From NCBI GenBank assembly GCA_001510135.1, contig LFER01000020.1, positions 17,195-81,194 of the forward strand: a stretch of DNA of 64,000 nt, read 5' to 3'. Under the pieces are notes generated by a model that saw nothing but the letters and a program-made list of their open reading frames with translations, had not been told where the DNA came from and did not search any database. Position numbers and translations under genes: made by a program. Shown here piece by piece: positions 28,261-37,506 of this stretch (positions within the stretch are counted from its first letter, which is position 1; each line of letters opens with the position of its first letter). The stretch comes from Alphaproteobacteria bacterium casp-alpha6. GTDB lineage: Bacteria; Pseudomonadota; Alphaproteobacteria; Rhodobacterales; Rhodobacteraceae.

Positions 28261-28592
28261 TTAAAGTGACGCAATCAATTTTGCCAGCGCCTCGCGATGC
28301 TCTTGCGATAGTGCCTTCACAATTTTCTGCTGGTAAAATGTCAAAGCCTGACTGCCGTTTTCGATAAACCGCTCTTTTAGAAATGCGTCTTTATGCTGCG
28401 TTAATACCAAAAAGAGCCGGGCCGCAAAGTGAGCTTTACCGAATATTTACGTTCCGCAACGTGCAGATACCCAGCCGCTGCCGCGAATGCCCCAATAGTC
28501 ATTGCGAAAATAAGCACTTTTCCAGCCCAAAGCGTGACCATGAGGTCGCGTAAATCAATTTCGTCATCTGTAGTGTCCACAACCACCTCCAT
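28261..28592 (-). pseudogene. Wzz (chain-length determinant) remnant fused out of frame to an unknown 3' fragment
   Basis: The 5' frame (28592 to 28401) gives the Wzz N-terminus: DDEIDLRDLMVTLWAGK, a membrane helix (VLIFAMTIGAFAAAAGYLHV) and AERKYSVKLTL, then a stop after 63 residues, where Wzz proteins go on for 250 or more. A second frame overlaps it and encodes about 50 coherent residues (AARLFLVLTQHKDAFLKERF to ALAKLIASL, stop at 28261) resembling the tail of another protein. This looks like a deletion scar of a surface-polysaccharide locus. The probable start is GTG 28580 behind GGAGG, or ATG 28592. Confidence 0.6.
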
Positions 28593-28732
28593 GTGACCAC
28601 AAGTATTTAAAATATAACTTTAGTTAAATTATTGCCTAACGAAGGTCAACGCAACTTATTGAATAACGCCCGAATTAAGCAATTGCCCCCAAATTGGAGA
28701 CAATTCAAATGGCACTTCTCTCATTAGAGTTT

Positions 28733-29686
28733 TCAGAACAAATATTTGGTCTCTAGGACCGGTGTCAAAACGCGGCCCTCCCTTTTATGGAGAAGCAGGT
28801 TTTCGCTGACAAGTGCACTAACTGCTGCGCGCGTTTCTCGTGTGGCAGAGCCTGCATGCGGGAGCAACACAACATTGCTCATTTCGAGCAGTTCTTCGGG
28901 AACATTGGGCTCATCTTCAAAAACGTCAAGCCCGGCCCATCCCAAAGCGCCGTTGCGCAATGCATGCACCAATGCCGCTTCGTCTACTGTGGATCCTCGT
29001 CCGACGTTGATCAAGGTGCCCTCAGGACCAAGCGCCTCGATCACATCCTTATTGACAAGATGTCGTGTCCCCGCCCCACCCGGAGTAATACAGATCAACA
29101 CATCACAGTCCTGAGCCATTTCCACCAAACTGGGATAATATCGAAAAGCCACCTCCTGCCGAGTGCGTCCGTGGTAGCAAATCTCGGCTCCAAATACAGT
29201 CAATTTTCTGGCGAGCGCTTTGCCGATCCGCCCAAGACCCAAGATGCCAACTTTCTGTCCGTCAGCAGTGCGGGACAAAGGCGCAGGGCCGTATTTCGCC
29301 CAAGCACCGGAACGGACATAATGGTCATCCGTCAAAATGTTTCGATAACATGACAACATCAAAAGGATTGCAGTTGTCGCCACCTCTTCGTTCAAAATAT
29401 CCGGCGTATGTGTCACAAGAATGCCGCGCGCTGCGGCGGCTCTGACATCAATGCCTTCGTATCCCACGCCATAACAGCTGATCAGCTTCAGATTGGGAAG
29501 TTCTGCCATTAGCGCCAGATCCAATCCATCGTGACCATTGGTAACTGCGTATTCAATGCTGACCGCACGTTCTTTGAGCCAAGCATCAAGATTTTCAATA
29601 TCCTGCAAAACGCTCAGCTCAAAGTCTTGTTCAAGAGAGCGGTGAAGATCTTCGGGCACAACGCCCGCGATCAAGAGCCCGCTCAT
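28733..29686 (-). CDS. D-isomer-specific 2-hydroxyacid dehydrogenase
   Basis: A 317-residue NAD(P)H-dependent reductase of the glyoxylate/hydroxypyruvate reductase group. Dinucleotide motif GLGRIG (150-155); catalytic triad Arg230 (NVGRGSTVDE), Glu259 (DVFEDEP) and His277 (LLPHAGS). In this operon it most simply reduces or oxidises the small hydroxyacid/ketoacid released by the upstream hydrolase (for example glycolate/glyoxylate or lactate/pyruvate); that assignment is inferred. Last gene of the four-gene operon, 3 bp after the hydrolase stop. Confidence 0.85.
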   Translation of the reverse strand: MSGLLIAGVVPEDLHRSLEQDFELSVLQDIENLDAWLKERAVSIEYAVTNGHDGLDLALMAELPNLKLISCYGVGYEGIDVRAAAARGILVTHTPDILNEEVATTAILLMLSCYRNILTDDHYVRSGAWAKYGPAPLSRTADGQKVGILGLGRIGKALARKLTVFGAEICYHGRTRQEVAFRYYPSLVEMAQDCDVLICITPGGAGTRHLVNKDVIEALGPEGTLINVGRGSTVDEAALVHALRNGALGWAGLDVFEDEPNVPEELLEMSNVVLLPHAGSATRETRAAVSALVSENLLLHKREGRVLTPVLETKYLF

Positions 29687-29689
29687 AAA

Positions 29690-30538
29690 TCACGCGTCCC
29701 GCGCGACGGTCTGTTTTTGCGTTCCCAAACCTTCAATCCAAAGCTCCATCACATCCCCTTCACGTAAGTAGCGCGGTTCAGGTTTTTTGGCAGAGCCTAC
29801 ACCTGGAGGTGTTCCAGTGCTGATCACATCACCCGGATGAAGGGTCATTAATGACGAGAGATGTTCAATGATCTCTGCAACACTGAAGATCATGGTGGAG
29901 GTATTGCCGGTTTGCATCCGCTCCCCGTTCAAATCCAGTGTCATGGGAAGGTTTTGTGGATCTGTAATTTCGTCGCGCGTTACAAGCCACGGGCCGGTCG
30001 GTCCAAAGGTGTCACAGGATTTCCCCTTTGTCCACTGACCGGAAAGCTTCATCTGAAATTTCCGTTCGGAGACATCATTAACGATGCAATAGCCCGCCAC
30101 ATAATCAAGCGCATCCTCTTTGGACACATATTTAGCAGCCTTCCCGATCACCACGCCCAATTCCACTTCCCAGTCCGAATGCTGGGATTGGCGGGGTACA
30201 GAAACGGTATCGTTGGCCCCACAGATTGCCGAATTTGCCTTGAAAAACAAAATCGGATGATCTGGAGGCGTCGCACCGGTTTCGGCAGCATGGTCTGAAT
30301 AATTCAGGCCGATGCAGAGAAATTTTCCGATATTGCCAACGCAGGGGCCAAAGCGCACGCGTCCTTCTACTAGCGGCAGGCTGTTTTCATCTATTGCAGA
30401 AAGGCTTGCGAGGCTCTCATCAGACAGAACATCCCCCGTAATATCTTGCAGATGTTCAGACAGGTCACGTATATTGCCATCTTTGTCTATGAGGCCGGGT
30501 TTTTCTTGGCCGCTGGGCCCGTATCTTACAAGTTTCAT
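29690..30538 (-). CDS. FAH-fold 2,4-diketo-3-deoxy sugar-acid hydrolase
   Basis: A 282-residue fumarylacetoacetate-hydrolase-family enzyme. Blocks CIGLNYSDHAAETG, HPILFFKANSAICG, DWEVELGVVIG (metal glutamates) and GKSCDTFGPTGPWLV match the hydrolases that split 2,4-diketo-3-deoxy-L-fuconate or -rhamnonate into pyruvate and lactate (or glycolate for pentose acids). The neighbouring dehydratase and SDR supply exactly the preceding two steps. Mg2+ or Mn2+ dependence is a family property. Confidence 0.87.
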   Translation of the reverse strand: MKLVRYGPSGQEKPGLIDKDGNIRDLSEHLQDITGDVLSDESLASLSAIDENSLPLVEGRVRFGPCVGNIGKFLCIGLNYSDHAAETGATPPDHPILFFKANSAICGANDTVSVPRQSQHSDWEVELGVVIGKAAKYVSKEDALDYVAGYCIVNDVSERKFQMKLSGQWTKGKSCDTFGPTGPWLVTRDEITDPQNLPMTLDLNGERMQTGNTSTMIFSVAEIIEHLSSLMTLHPGDVISTGTPPGVGSAKKPEPRYLREGDVMELWIEGLGTQKQTVARDA

Positions 30539-30547
30539 TGGGTACCT

Positions 30548-32350
30548 TTAATGATTGTCACGTGGGGTGTGTTTTCTCGCGATGTCCTTATAGTGATCTG
30601 CGCCCTGCAAAATCATTCCCTCGTCAAAGGGACGCACTTTTTCGCGAAAGATCTCTTGCCATGGTGAGTGGTTTGGCGGGAAGGCATATCCGTTTTTGTC
30701 GAATTCAGCCCGCCGCTCTGCCAATTCATCCTCTGAAATCAGAATGTTTGCCGTACATTCATTCAGATCGATACGAATCCTATCACCAGTGCGCAAAAGC
30801 GCCAGCCCTCCGCCCGCTGCCGCCTCTGGCGAAGCGTTCAGAATTGAAGGGCTTCCGGAAGTTCCAGACTGTCGCCCATCCCCAATGCAGGGCAATGCCT
30901 CAACCCCTTTTTTGATAAGATAGGCAGGAGGGCGCATATTCACGACTTCGGCTCCTCCCGGGTAGCCAATCGGCCCGGTTCCACGCATCACAAGGATCGA
31001 GGTCGCATCGATGGCCTCTGCCGGATCATCAATCCGTTTATGGAAGTCCTCCGGTCCATCAAAAACAACAGCGCGCCCTTCAAAGGCATTTGGGTCGTTG
31101 GGGTCAGACAGATATGTAGCGCGGAATGTCTCGCTGATCACACTGGTTTTCATGATCGCGCTGTCAAATAAATTTCCGCTGAGGTTAATAAAGCCTGCGT
31201 TTTTCTTGAGCGCCGCATCTACCGGCTTGATTACATCGTGATTGACGGACCGCCGCGTCACCATATTGTCCCCCATAGAGGCTCCATTGACTGTCAAGGC
31301 CTCAGGATGGGGCAGAAGCCCTGCGGCCATCAGTTCGCCAACCACAGCAGGTACACCGCCTGCACGGTGGTAATCTTCGCCAAGATAGGTTCCCGCCGGT
31401 TGCAGGTTGACGAGCAAAGGCACGCTATGACCGATGGCCTGCCAATCATCATTGTCCAGCGTCACACCCAAATGACGGGCAATGCCATTGAGGTGAATAG
31501 GCGCATTGGTCGATCCGCCAATGGCCGAATTTATCACAATCGCATTTTCAAAGGCGGCGCGGGTCATAATATCGCTTGGCCTTAGATCTTCCCAAACCAT
31601 GTCTACGATCCGAAGGCCGGTTTCATAGCTGATCTGCCCTCTTTCGCGGTAGGGAGCAGGGATGGCTGCCGCACCCGGAAGCTGCATCCCAAGGGCTTCG
31701 GCCAGAGAATTCATCGTTGTCGCCGTCCCCATGGTGTTGCAATACCCCACAGAGGGTGCAGAGCTTGCCACAAGTTCCATAAAGCCGTCTTCGTCAATTT
31801 CACCTGCAGCCAGAAGTTCGCGGGCCTTCCACACGATGGTTCCTGATCCAGTTCGCTGTCCGTTGAACCAGCCGTTCAACATGGGCCCTACCGACAATGC
31901 GATGGCCGGAATATTCACTGTCGCTGCCGCCATCAAAAGCGCCGGTGTGGTTTTATCACAGCCAATATTCAGAACCACCCCGTCAATGGGATACCCAAAA
32001 AGCGTTTCCACCAGCGAGAGATACGCCAGATTGCGGTCAAGCATCGCCGTGGGACGTTTGCCCGTTTCCTGAATGGGATGGACCGGAATTTCAATTGCTG
32101 TCCCACCAGCAGCGATAATGCCGTCACGCACCCTTTTGGTCAGTTCTATATGATGGCGGTTACAGGGACTAAGATCGCTGCCTGTTTGAGCAATGCCGAT
32201 GATCGGTTTTCCTGACTGCAGCTCTTGGCGGGTAAGACCATAGTTCAAGTATCGCTCCAGATACAGCGCAGTCATTTCCGGATCATCTGGGTTCATGAAC
32301 CATTTACGCGATCGCAAATCTGCAACATCAATTTTTCTATTGCTGCTCAC
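30548..32350 (-). CDS. IlvD/Edd-family sugar-acid dehydratase
   Basis: A 600-residue iron-sulfur dehydratase that turns an aldonic acid into its 2-keto-3-deoxy derivative. The cluster cysteines are visible at about 63 (DLSPCNRHH), 131 ([10 protein letters not shown]) and 204 (SVGYCNTMG), as in the [2Fe-2S] L-arabinonate/D-xylonate dehydratase branch rather than 6-phosphogluconate dehydratase. GTG 32350 overlaps the SDR stop (GTGA) and has GGAGG 9 nt upstream. An ATG at 32359 would sit directly on that site. Confidence 0.88.
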   Translation of the reverse strand: MSSNRKIDVADLRSRKWFMNPDDPEMTALYLERYLNYGLTRQELQSGKPIIGIAQTGSDLSPCNRHHIELTKRVRDGIIAAGGTAIEIPVHPIQETGKRPTAMLDRNLAYLSLVETLFGYPIDGVVLNIGCDKTTPALLMAAATVNIPAIALSVGPMLNGWFNGQRTGSGTIVWKARELLAAGEIDEDGFMELVASSAPSVGYCNTMGTATTMNSLAEALGMQLPGAAAIPAPYRERGQISYETGLRIVDMVWEDLRPSDIMTRAAFENAIVINSAIGGSTNAPIHLNGIARHLGVTLDNDDWQAIGHSVPLLVNLQPAGTYLGEDYHRAGGVPAVVGELMAAGLLPHPEALTVNGASMGDNMVTRRSVNHDVIKPVDAALKKNAGFINLSGNLFDSAIMKTSVISETFRATYLSDPNDPNAFEGRAVVFDGPEDFHKRIDDPAEAIDATSILVMRGTGPIGYPGGAEVVNMRPPAYLIKKGVEALPCIGDGRQSGTSGSPSILNASPEAAAGGGLALLRTGDRIRIDLNECTANILISEDELAERRAEFDKNGYAFPPNHSPWQEIFREKVRPFDEGMILQGADHYKDIARKHTPRDNH

Positions 32351-33090
32351 CCTGACCATCCTCCGTCAATTACATGAGCTTGGCCTGTGGTAAAGGCGCT
32401 CTCATCACTTGCAAGATAAACCGCCAAAGCCGCAATTTCGCTAGCCTCAGCGATCCGGCCCATAGGTTGTCGGGCGACGAAATCTTTCATCGCTTTGTTA
32501 TAATCTCCGGTCGCATGCAGACGGTCATGCAAACTTGGGCTATCCACGGTTCCCGGACAGATTGCATTACACCTTATGCCGCGTGTGATATATTCCACGG
32601 CAACCGATTTTGTAAGCCCGATTACCGCCGCTTTGGTCGTTCCGTAGATGAACCGATTTGGTGCTCCAATAATTGAAGAGCAGGCCGAAGACATATTAAT
32701 GATGGACCCTGATCCCCGCTCCAACATTCCAGGAAGTGCAATACGAATGGTGCGAAACATAGAGCGCACATTCAAATCAAATGCAAAATCCCAATCGTCA
32801 TCACTTGCCTCAAGGATTGTGCCAGAATGTACAAAGCCAGCACAGTTAAACAAGATGTCTGGCGCCGCATGTGCCACCCCGGACGTGACGCTCTCTTGAT
32901 CGCGGACATCAAGAACAAAGGTTTCAGAGTGAGGGGACAAGTCCTGCCGAAGGCTTTCAAGCGCCTTTCCATTTACATCTGTTGCGAACACCTGCGCACC
33001 CGCTTTTGACATCGCGATAGCTGTTGCCCGACCGATCCCCTGACCTGCTGCGGTAATCAGCGCTCTTTTTCCTTCTAAACGCCCCGACAT
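32347..33090 (-). CDS. SDR dehydrogenase, probable 2-keto-3-deoxy sugar-acid dehydrogenase
   Basis: A 247-residue classical short-chain dehydrogenase: cofactor motif TAAGQGIG (13-20), active-site Ser135 and YGTTK (Tyr149, Lys153), and an [13 protein letters not shown] segment. AAGQGIG with a following acidic Asp38 suggests NAD+ preference. Position as first gene of the operon with an IlvD dehydratase and an FAH hydrolase fits oxidation of a 2-keto-3-deoxy acid at C4 to the diketo form. The exact sugar is not deducible. Confidence 0.85.
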   Translation of the reverse strand: MSGRLEGKRALITAAGQGIGRATAIAMSKAGAQVFATDVNGKALESLRQDLSPHSETFVLDVRDQESVTSGVAHAAPDILFNCAGFVHSGTILEASDDDWDFAFDLNVRSMFRTIRIALPGMLERGSGSIINMSSACSSIIGAPNRFIYGTTKAAVIGLTKSVAVEYITRGIRCNAICPGTVDSPSLHDRLHATGDYNKAMKDFVARQPMGRIAEASEIAALAVYLASDESAFTTGQAHVIDGGWSG

Positions 33091-33206
33091 TTCAACCTCT
33101 CCTCATGATTGGTGGCCATTTTTATAAATTGCATCCGCTACCTGTCTTCGCGTACATCCGTTTGCAAGTAAAAGCGGAAAGAATGAACAGTGTAAAGGAC
33201 CGCCCG

Positions 33207-34106
33207 ATGAATAACTCAGTCATTTCCGAAGTCACAGTCGCATTTTTGGGGACAGGATTAATGGGCGCACCTATGAGCCGGAATATTCTGAAAAAAGGCT
33301 ATGTACTACGCTGTTGGAATCGCACGGACAGCAAAGCACGCCCGTTGGAGGCCCATGGTGCCTTTGTTGCTCAAACCCCGCAAGAGGCGGTCGCTGGCGC
33401 GGATGTCATCATTTCGATGCTCTCAGATGGGCCGAGCGTTTTGGGAATCATGCGAAAGGACATGGTATTAAACGCGCTGAAAAAGGGCGCGACGTGGATC
33501 GACATGTCGAGCACCAAACCAAAAGAAGCCCATGATCAGGCAGAAATCTTGTCCCAAAAAGGCATTTATCATCTTGATTCCCCTGTGTCAGGTGGAACAA
33601 AAGGTGCCGAAGCCGGAAGTCTTGCCATAATGGTTGGTGGTGACAAAGATACATTCAAGGCAGCTTTCGAACTTCTTTCAACAATGGGTCGCCCTGTGCA
33701 CGTGGGACCAACCGGTTCGGGTCAACTTGCCAAATTGGCCAATCAAACCATTGTGGGCATCACCATCGGGGCTGTGGCAGAGGCCATGTATCTTTTGGAA
33801 AAAGGTGGTGCGGATCCCGCTGCTGTACGCGATGCGCTCAAGGGCGGATTTGCGGATGGGACGATCCTGCAACAACACGGCGCGCGGATGAGCGCACGGG
33901 ATTTCAAACCCGGTGGACCATCGAAAATTCAGCTCAAAGATCTCAACAATGTGTTGGAAGTGGCGGCGCAATTGAACCTCAAATTACCCTCGACAGAGCA
34001 CGTGCGGGACAGATACGCCGTTCTGGTAAATGATATGGACCGCGGGGATGTGGATCATTCAGGCCTGTTTCTGGAGCTGGAAGAACAAAATAAAAAGTCG
34101 TCTTGA
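33207..34106 (+). CDS. NAD(P)-dependent beta-hydroxyacid dehydrogenase (GarR/HIBADH family)
   Basis: A 299-residue 6-phosphogluconate-dehydrogenase-like oxidoreductase: GTGLMG (15-20), substrate loop DSPVSGGTKGAEAGSLAIMVGG (124-145) and catalytic Lys176 (GQLAKLANQ). Family members include 2-hydroxy-3-oxopropionate (tartronate semialdehyde) reductase and 3-hydroxyisobutyrate dehydrogenase, and sequence alone does not choose. The start at 33207 has AAAGGA 7 nt upstream; ATG 33183 is an alternative. It is divergent from the sugar-acid operon, so probably co-regulated with it. Confidence 0.85.
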   Translation: MNNSVISEVTVAFLGTGLMGAPMSRNILKKGYVLRCWNRTDSKARPLEAHGAFVAQTPQEAVAGADVIISMLSDGPSVLGIMRKDMVLNALKKGATWIDMSSTKPKEAHDQAEILSQKGIYHLDSPVSGGTKGAEAGSLAIMVGGDKDTFKAAFELLSTMGRPVHVGPTGSGQLAKLANQTIVGITIGAVAEAMYLLEKGGADPAAVRDALKGGFADGTILQQHGARMSARDFKPGGPSKIQLKDLNNVLEVAAQLNLKLPSTEHVRDRYAVLVNDMDRGDVDHSGLFLELEEQNKKSS

Positions 34107-34154
34107 TCCCCTGATCATAAAAAACACACATTTACGTCGGCTCACGATTATTTT

Positions 34155-34168
34155 GGCACAGTTGTTGC
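34155..34168 (+). promoter_or_regulatory. Sigma-54 (RpoN) promoter
   Basis: TTGGCAC-AGTTG-TTGCA: the invariant GG (34155-34156) and GC (34167-34168) are exactly 10 nt apart and the flanks match TGGCAC-N5-TTGCW. Transcription should begin near 34180, giving a short leader with AGGA (34194-34197) before the ATG at 34206. A dyad, GTTGTTG...CAACAAC (34161-34191), overlaps the -12 element. Confidence 0.7.
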
Positions 34169-34205
34169 AAACGATATTTCGTAACAACAACGCAGGATAT
34201 ACGAC

Positions 34206-34553
34206 ATGGTTATGGTGAACAAAGCAGGCCCGGCGGACCTAAAGACCGCGCCCAAGCTTCTTGCCGACGCGGTGCTTTTACTGGCCCGGATCGATGAAAC
34301 ATGCAAAAATCGCGATCATGCATTAACGGCTAAAAAGTTCGTGTTTTCAAACCATGTAAACGAAGCATTTAATGCTTTGCTTGAGAATGGACAGATCGGA
34401 CGTATGGAGGCCGGACTGGTTTTGACAATCATTCACCAACATCTGAGCGAACATCTCTTTTCTACGTTGGATTATGATGTGGTGCGCACAATTGAAAAAA
34501 TTCTAATGAGCCATCTGCCGAAAGAGCACGCAACCCACCCGGCACTGGTATGA
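34206..34553 (+). CDS. Small helical protein of unknown function behind a sigma-54 promoter
   Basis: A 115-residue, cysteine-poor (one Cys), predicted all-helical protein without signal or membrane segment: LLADAVLLLARIDETCKN, a basic KKFVFSNHVNEAFNALLENG middle and IIHQHLSEHLF. No family recognised. The ribosome-binding site AGGA is 8 nt before the ATG (next in-frame Met is residue 3). The promoter implies control by an enhancer-binding protein under RpoN, for example nitrogen or motility related, but neighbours give no clue. Confidence 0.7.
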   Translation: MVMVNKAGPADLKTAPKLLADAVLLLARIDETCKNRDHALTAKKFVFSNHVNEAFNALLENGQIGRMEAGLVLTIIHQHLSEHLFSTLDYDVVRTIEKILMSHLPKEHATHPALV

Positions 34554-34808
34554 GCACTGCGTTCTGGTAAAGCCCAGCCGTGACTGCGTCATTCGGAAAC
34601 GCATCTTTTTATTTATGCACTGTTCAGGAGTATTCGGCGCTCCGACCGTTCCACCCAACTTGGGTAAATAAATTCCAAGGCTTTTTTGATCGAAGAGGCC
34701 TTGGCTGACCCAGCCGAAGCAATTCCCAAATTTTGAAAATCTCTACGTTTCTTGCAATATCAGAAAAAAACTGCGGGCGTGCGATCCTGCGGGCCTTTCA
34801 GGAATATT

Positions 34809-35756
34809 TCAGTCTTGAGATGCGCCCTCGCGGGCACGCTCGGCTTGGAATTCAAGCCAAGCAATAGCTTTGTGCACCGAGTGATCCGAATAGGCCCTTA
34901 TCCGATCGACATGCTCCACATAACTTTTCAAGGCAGGGGCAAGTGGTTCATGAAACTGTACGATTCGCTCTTCAAAATGATAGATCGCAAAAAGGAGCCC
35001 GATGACGAGGAGCCCTGTGATAAACCCAAAGGTCCCATTTCGTTTTTTTGGCTGTTTCGGCAGGGGCGCGTCCCTTGCTTCATGCACCTCGTCTGCTGTT
35101 TCTTCAGCATCTATCGATGGGTTTATATCTTCGATGTTGGGCAACAGAGCACTTTTTGGCGGGCGACTTTCCTGAGTATTTTTCCCCAGAATAGCCTCTA
35201 ATTCATCGAGTTCTTCTTCTAGAGTTTTCGCTTCTGGCTTGGCTGCAGAAACAGTCTCTGCTTGCTCGTATGTCTGCGCATTTTCAGAGGCTTCGCGCCT
35301 TGGAGCAAAAAACTGCGCACCGCCGTCAAGCCCAAGTTCTGTTTGCATTTCCAGAGTTTCTGCTGCGCGCGCTTCGGTTTCTCTGCGCGCTTCTTCGCGC
35401 AACACCTCTGCGACCGTCGGATGCAATCTTTGTCTGACTTGGTTTTCTTGTCTGTTCGGGTCGGCTTTCTTCGTGTCAGGCGCGCTTTCTGAGGACGCTT
35501 GGCTCTCTTTTGGATCCGTCGAATTTTGGACCTGTGTCTGTGGGTCATCAGGCTTTGCCAAAGTCACATCGGCTTTGGCCGCACCTTGGCTTTCAGTGGC
35601 TTGCGGCGCTTCAGACCTTTGCTCAGCTTCCATTTGAGGATGTTTTTGAAACCAAGTCGTATCACAAGCCGAACACTGCACATCACGCCCAGTGGTGGGA
35701 ATGTTCTCTTCCGGCACTTCATAGCGCGCATCACACTTCGGACAGACCAGACGCAT
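34809..35756 (-). CDS. MJ0042-type zinc-ribbon membrane protein
   Basis: A 315-residue protein. The N-terminal zinc ribbon has Cys5, Cys8, Cys28 and Cys31 (RLVCPKC...VQCSAC), followed by a long low-complexity acidic/Ala/Gln linker (about residues 40-210). One membrane helix (FGFITGLLVIGLLFAIYHF, about 227-245) leads to a C-terminal helical tail. Such proteins sit next to ftsEX in Rhodobacterales; function unknown, possibly envelope or division related. The ATG at 35756 starts directly on the ribbon. Divergent from ftsE. Confidence 0.82.
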   Translation of the reverse strand: MRLVCPKCDARYEVPEENIPTTGRDVQCSACDTTWFQKHPQMEAEQRSEAPQATESQGAAKADVTLAKPDDPQTQVQNSTDPKESQASSESAPDTKKADPNRQENQVRQRLHPTVAEVLREEARRETEARAAETLEMQTELGLDGGAQFFAPRREASENAQTYEQAETVSAAKPEAKTLEEELDELEAILGKNTQESRPPKSALLPNIEDINPSIDAEETADEVHEARDAPLPKQPKKRNGTFGFITGLLVIGLLFAIYHFEERIVQFHEPLAPALKSYVEHVDRIRAYSDHSVHKAIAWLEFQAERAREGASQD

Positions 35757-35926
35757 GTTCATCCATCACTTTTCGTTAAATGTACCCGTATTTGTTCATA
35801 ATCGTTCAAGGCAAAGAGTTAAACAGAAAAGGAAAATTTAATTTCAATCATATCCCTGATTGCAACAGCCCGCGAGGTCAGGCACAAAAGGGCAAAAGAA
35901 ATGAAACTCATTGCGCGAGACATACA

Positions 35927-36604
35927 TTGATCGAATTTGACGCGGCCTCCTATTCCTACACAGGCGGTGAACTTTTGTCAGAAATGTCGCTGACAATCAC
36001 ACCGGGTGCGTTTTATTTCATCACCGGCCCCTCTGGATCAGGGAAAACAACCTTCCTAAAGATGTGTTATGGCGCTCTTTTACCCAACAGTGGCGGGTTG
36101 CAAATTTTCGGGCGTGACGTCCGTGAGTTGACACGCGATGACATAGCATTGATTCGACGCAACATTGGAGTGATTCATCAAGATTGCCAGTTTCTTGACC
36201 ATCTGAGTGTGACTGAAAATATAGCGCTGCCGCTTTCTGTATCCGGTCAAGACCGGTTGAGCGATAATCTGAATCTAAAGGAGTTACTGACTTGGGTTGG
36301 GCTAAAGGGCAGAGCCAGTGCTTTGCCGCCAGAACTGTCAGGGGGTGAACGCCAGAGGGCAGCACTTGCGCGTGCGGTGATCAATTCTCCTGAACTTATC
36401 TTGGCGGATGAGCCAACTGGAAATGTAGATTGGGACATGTCCCAGCGCCTGCTTCAACTGTTGATAGAACTGAACAAAATGGGAAAAACAGTCTTGCTGG
36501 CAAGCCATGATCTTAGTCTGATACGACTGGCAAAATCCCAAGTCCAGGCACGTGTTCTGAGAATTGCAAACAAACGCATTCAGCTCGCCGGAGCGGACCT
36601 GTGA
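35927..36604 (+). CDS. ftsE: Cell-division ABC transporter ATP-binding protein FtsE
   Basis: Cytoplasmic ATPase that with FtsX controls septal peptidoglycan hydrolases. From TTG 35927 the product is 225 residues, the family length: Walker A GPSGSGKT (34-41), Q-loop IHQDCQFL, signature LSGGE (137-141), Walker B LILADEPTGN (157-166) and H-loop SHD. The open frame extends 49 codons upstream to 35780, but that part has no family similarity, so the unusual TTG start is preferred. Overlaps ftsX at TGATG. Confidence 0.92.
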   Translation: MIEFDAASYSYTGGELLSEMSLTITPGAFYFITGPSGSGKTTFLKMCYGALLPNSGGLQIFGRDVRELTRDDIALIRRNIGVIHQDCQFLDHLSVTENIALPLSVSGQDRLSDNLNLKELLTWVGLKGRASALPPELSGGERQRAALARAVINSPELILADEPTGNVDWDMSQRLLQLLIELNKMGKTVLLASHDLSLIRLAKSQVQARVLRIANKRIQLAGADL

Positions 36605-37506
36605 TGGGTTCTGAAAGACAGATCTCTGGGCTTTTCACCCGCGACACACAGCGGGATCGCGTTGTGCCACCTACTGGATTCACCGCGACATTGACCTTAT
36701 TCACCTCCGCTGTCATGGGCTTTTTGGTGGTCTTTGCGCTTGCTTTGTCCTTGGCGTCGTCTCGTCTGGCCGATCATTGGAGTGACGCTTTGGCACGCAG
36801 CGCGACGCTGAAAATTTCTGCTCCGGCTGAACAGTTAGAACAACAAGTTGAAAAGGCGCTTGCAATACTCAACACCACTCCAGGAATTGAACAGGCAACT
36901 GTACTGAACCTGAACGATCAACGCCGTTTGCTGGAACCATGGTTTGGAGCGGACGTCCCCATCGAATTGCTTGCCCTGCCCGCACTTATAGATATCCGTG
37001 AGGAAAAGAAGGGCTTTGACAGTGACAATCTGAGGCTAAGATTGGTTGCAGACGTCCCCGGAGCCGTGCTGGATGATCATACCAGATGGCGCAGGCCTTT
37101 GGTCGTGGCCGCAGAGCGGCTTTCGGCGCTGGGACTGTTTAGCATTCTTTTAATGACAGGAGCGAGCGCTGCGATGATCACCTTGGCAGCGCGCGCGGCC
37201 ATGTCCGCCAATGCCCAAGTCATCTCTGTTCTACGTCTGATCGGCGCAAAAGACGCCTATATTGCTGCTGCCTTTGTACGGCGCTTTTCATTACGCGCAT
37301 TCAGCGGGGCGGCAATTGGCAGCCTTTGTGGAGCAGTCGTTTTCTTTTTTCTAACTGGTGCGCAGGATGATCTATCAATATTAACCGGAATTGGTTTTCA
37401 GGGGCTGGAATGGCTCTGGCTTTTCTTGATACCGCCTGTTTTCGGCGGCGTTGCTCTTCTGGCGACACAGCGAGCCGCACAAAAAGTATTAGGGATGCTC
37501 AGCTGA
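36604..37506 (+). CDS. ftsX: Cell-division protein FtsX
   Basis: A 300-residue inner-membrane partner of FtsE. The order is cytoplasmic N-tail, membrane helix (LTLFTSAVMGFLVVFALALSL, about 23-43), a periplasmic domain of about 110 residues, then three C-terminal helices (starting SALGLFSILLMTGASAAMITL). ISVLRLIGAKDAYIAAAFVRRF is the conserved coupling region. ATG 36604 overlaps the ftsE stop (GTG 36601 is an alternative), and its own stop overlaps the next start. Confidence 0.9.
   Translation: MGSERQISGLFTRDTQRDRVVPPTGFTATLTLFTSAVMGFLVVFALALSLASSRLADHWSDALARSATLKISAPAEQLEQQVEKALAILNTTPGIEQATVLNLNDQRRLLEPWFGADVPIELLALPALIDIREEKKGFDSDNLRLRLVADVPGAVLDDHTRWRRPLVVAAERLSALGLFSILLMTGASAAMITLAARAAMSANAQVISVLRLIGAKDAYIAAAFVRRFSLRAFSGAAIGSLCGAVVFFFLTGAQDDLSILTGIGFQGLEWLWLFLIPPVFGGVALLATQRAAQKVLGMLS

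Noticed and set aside
34668..34703. CCAAGGC/GCCTTGG inverted repeat as a terminator
   Set aside because: A 7-bp stem with a long loop and no U tract on either strand.
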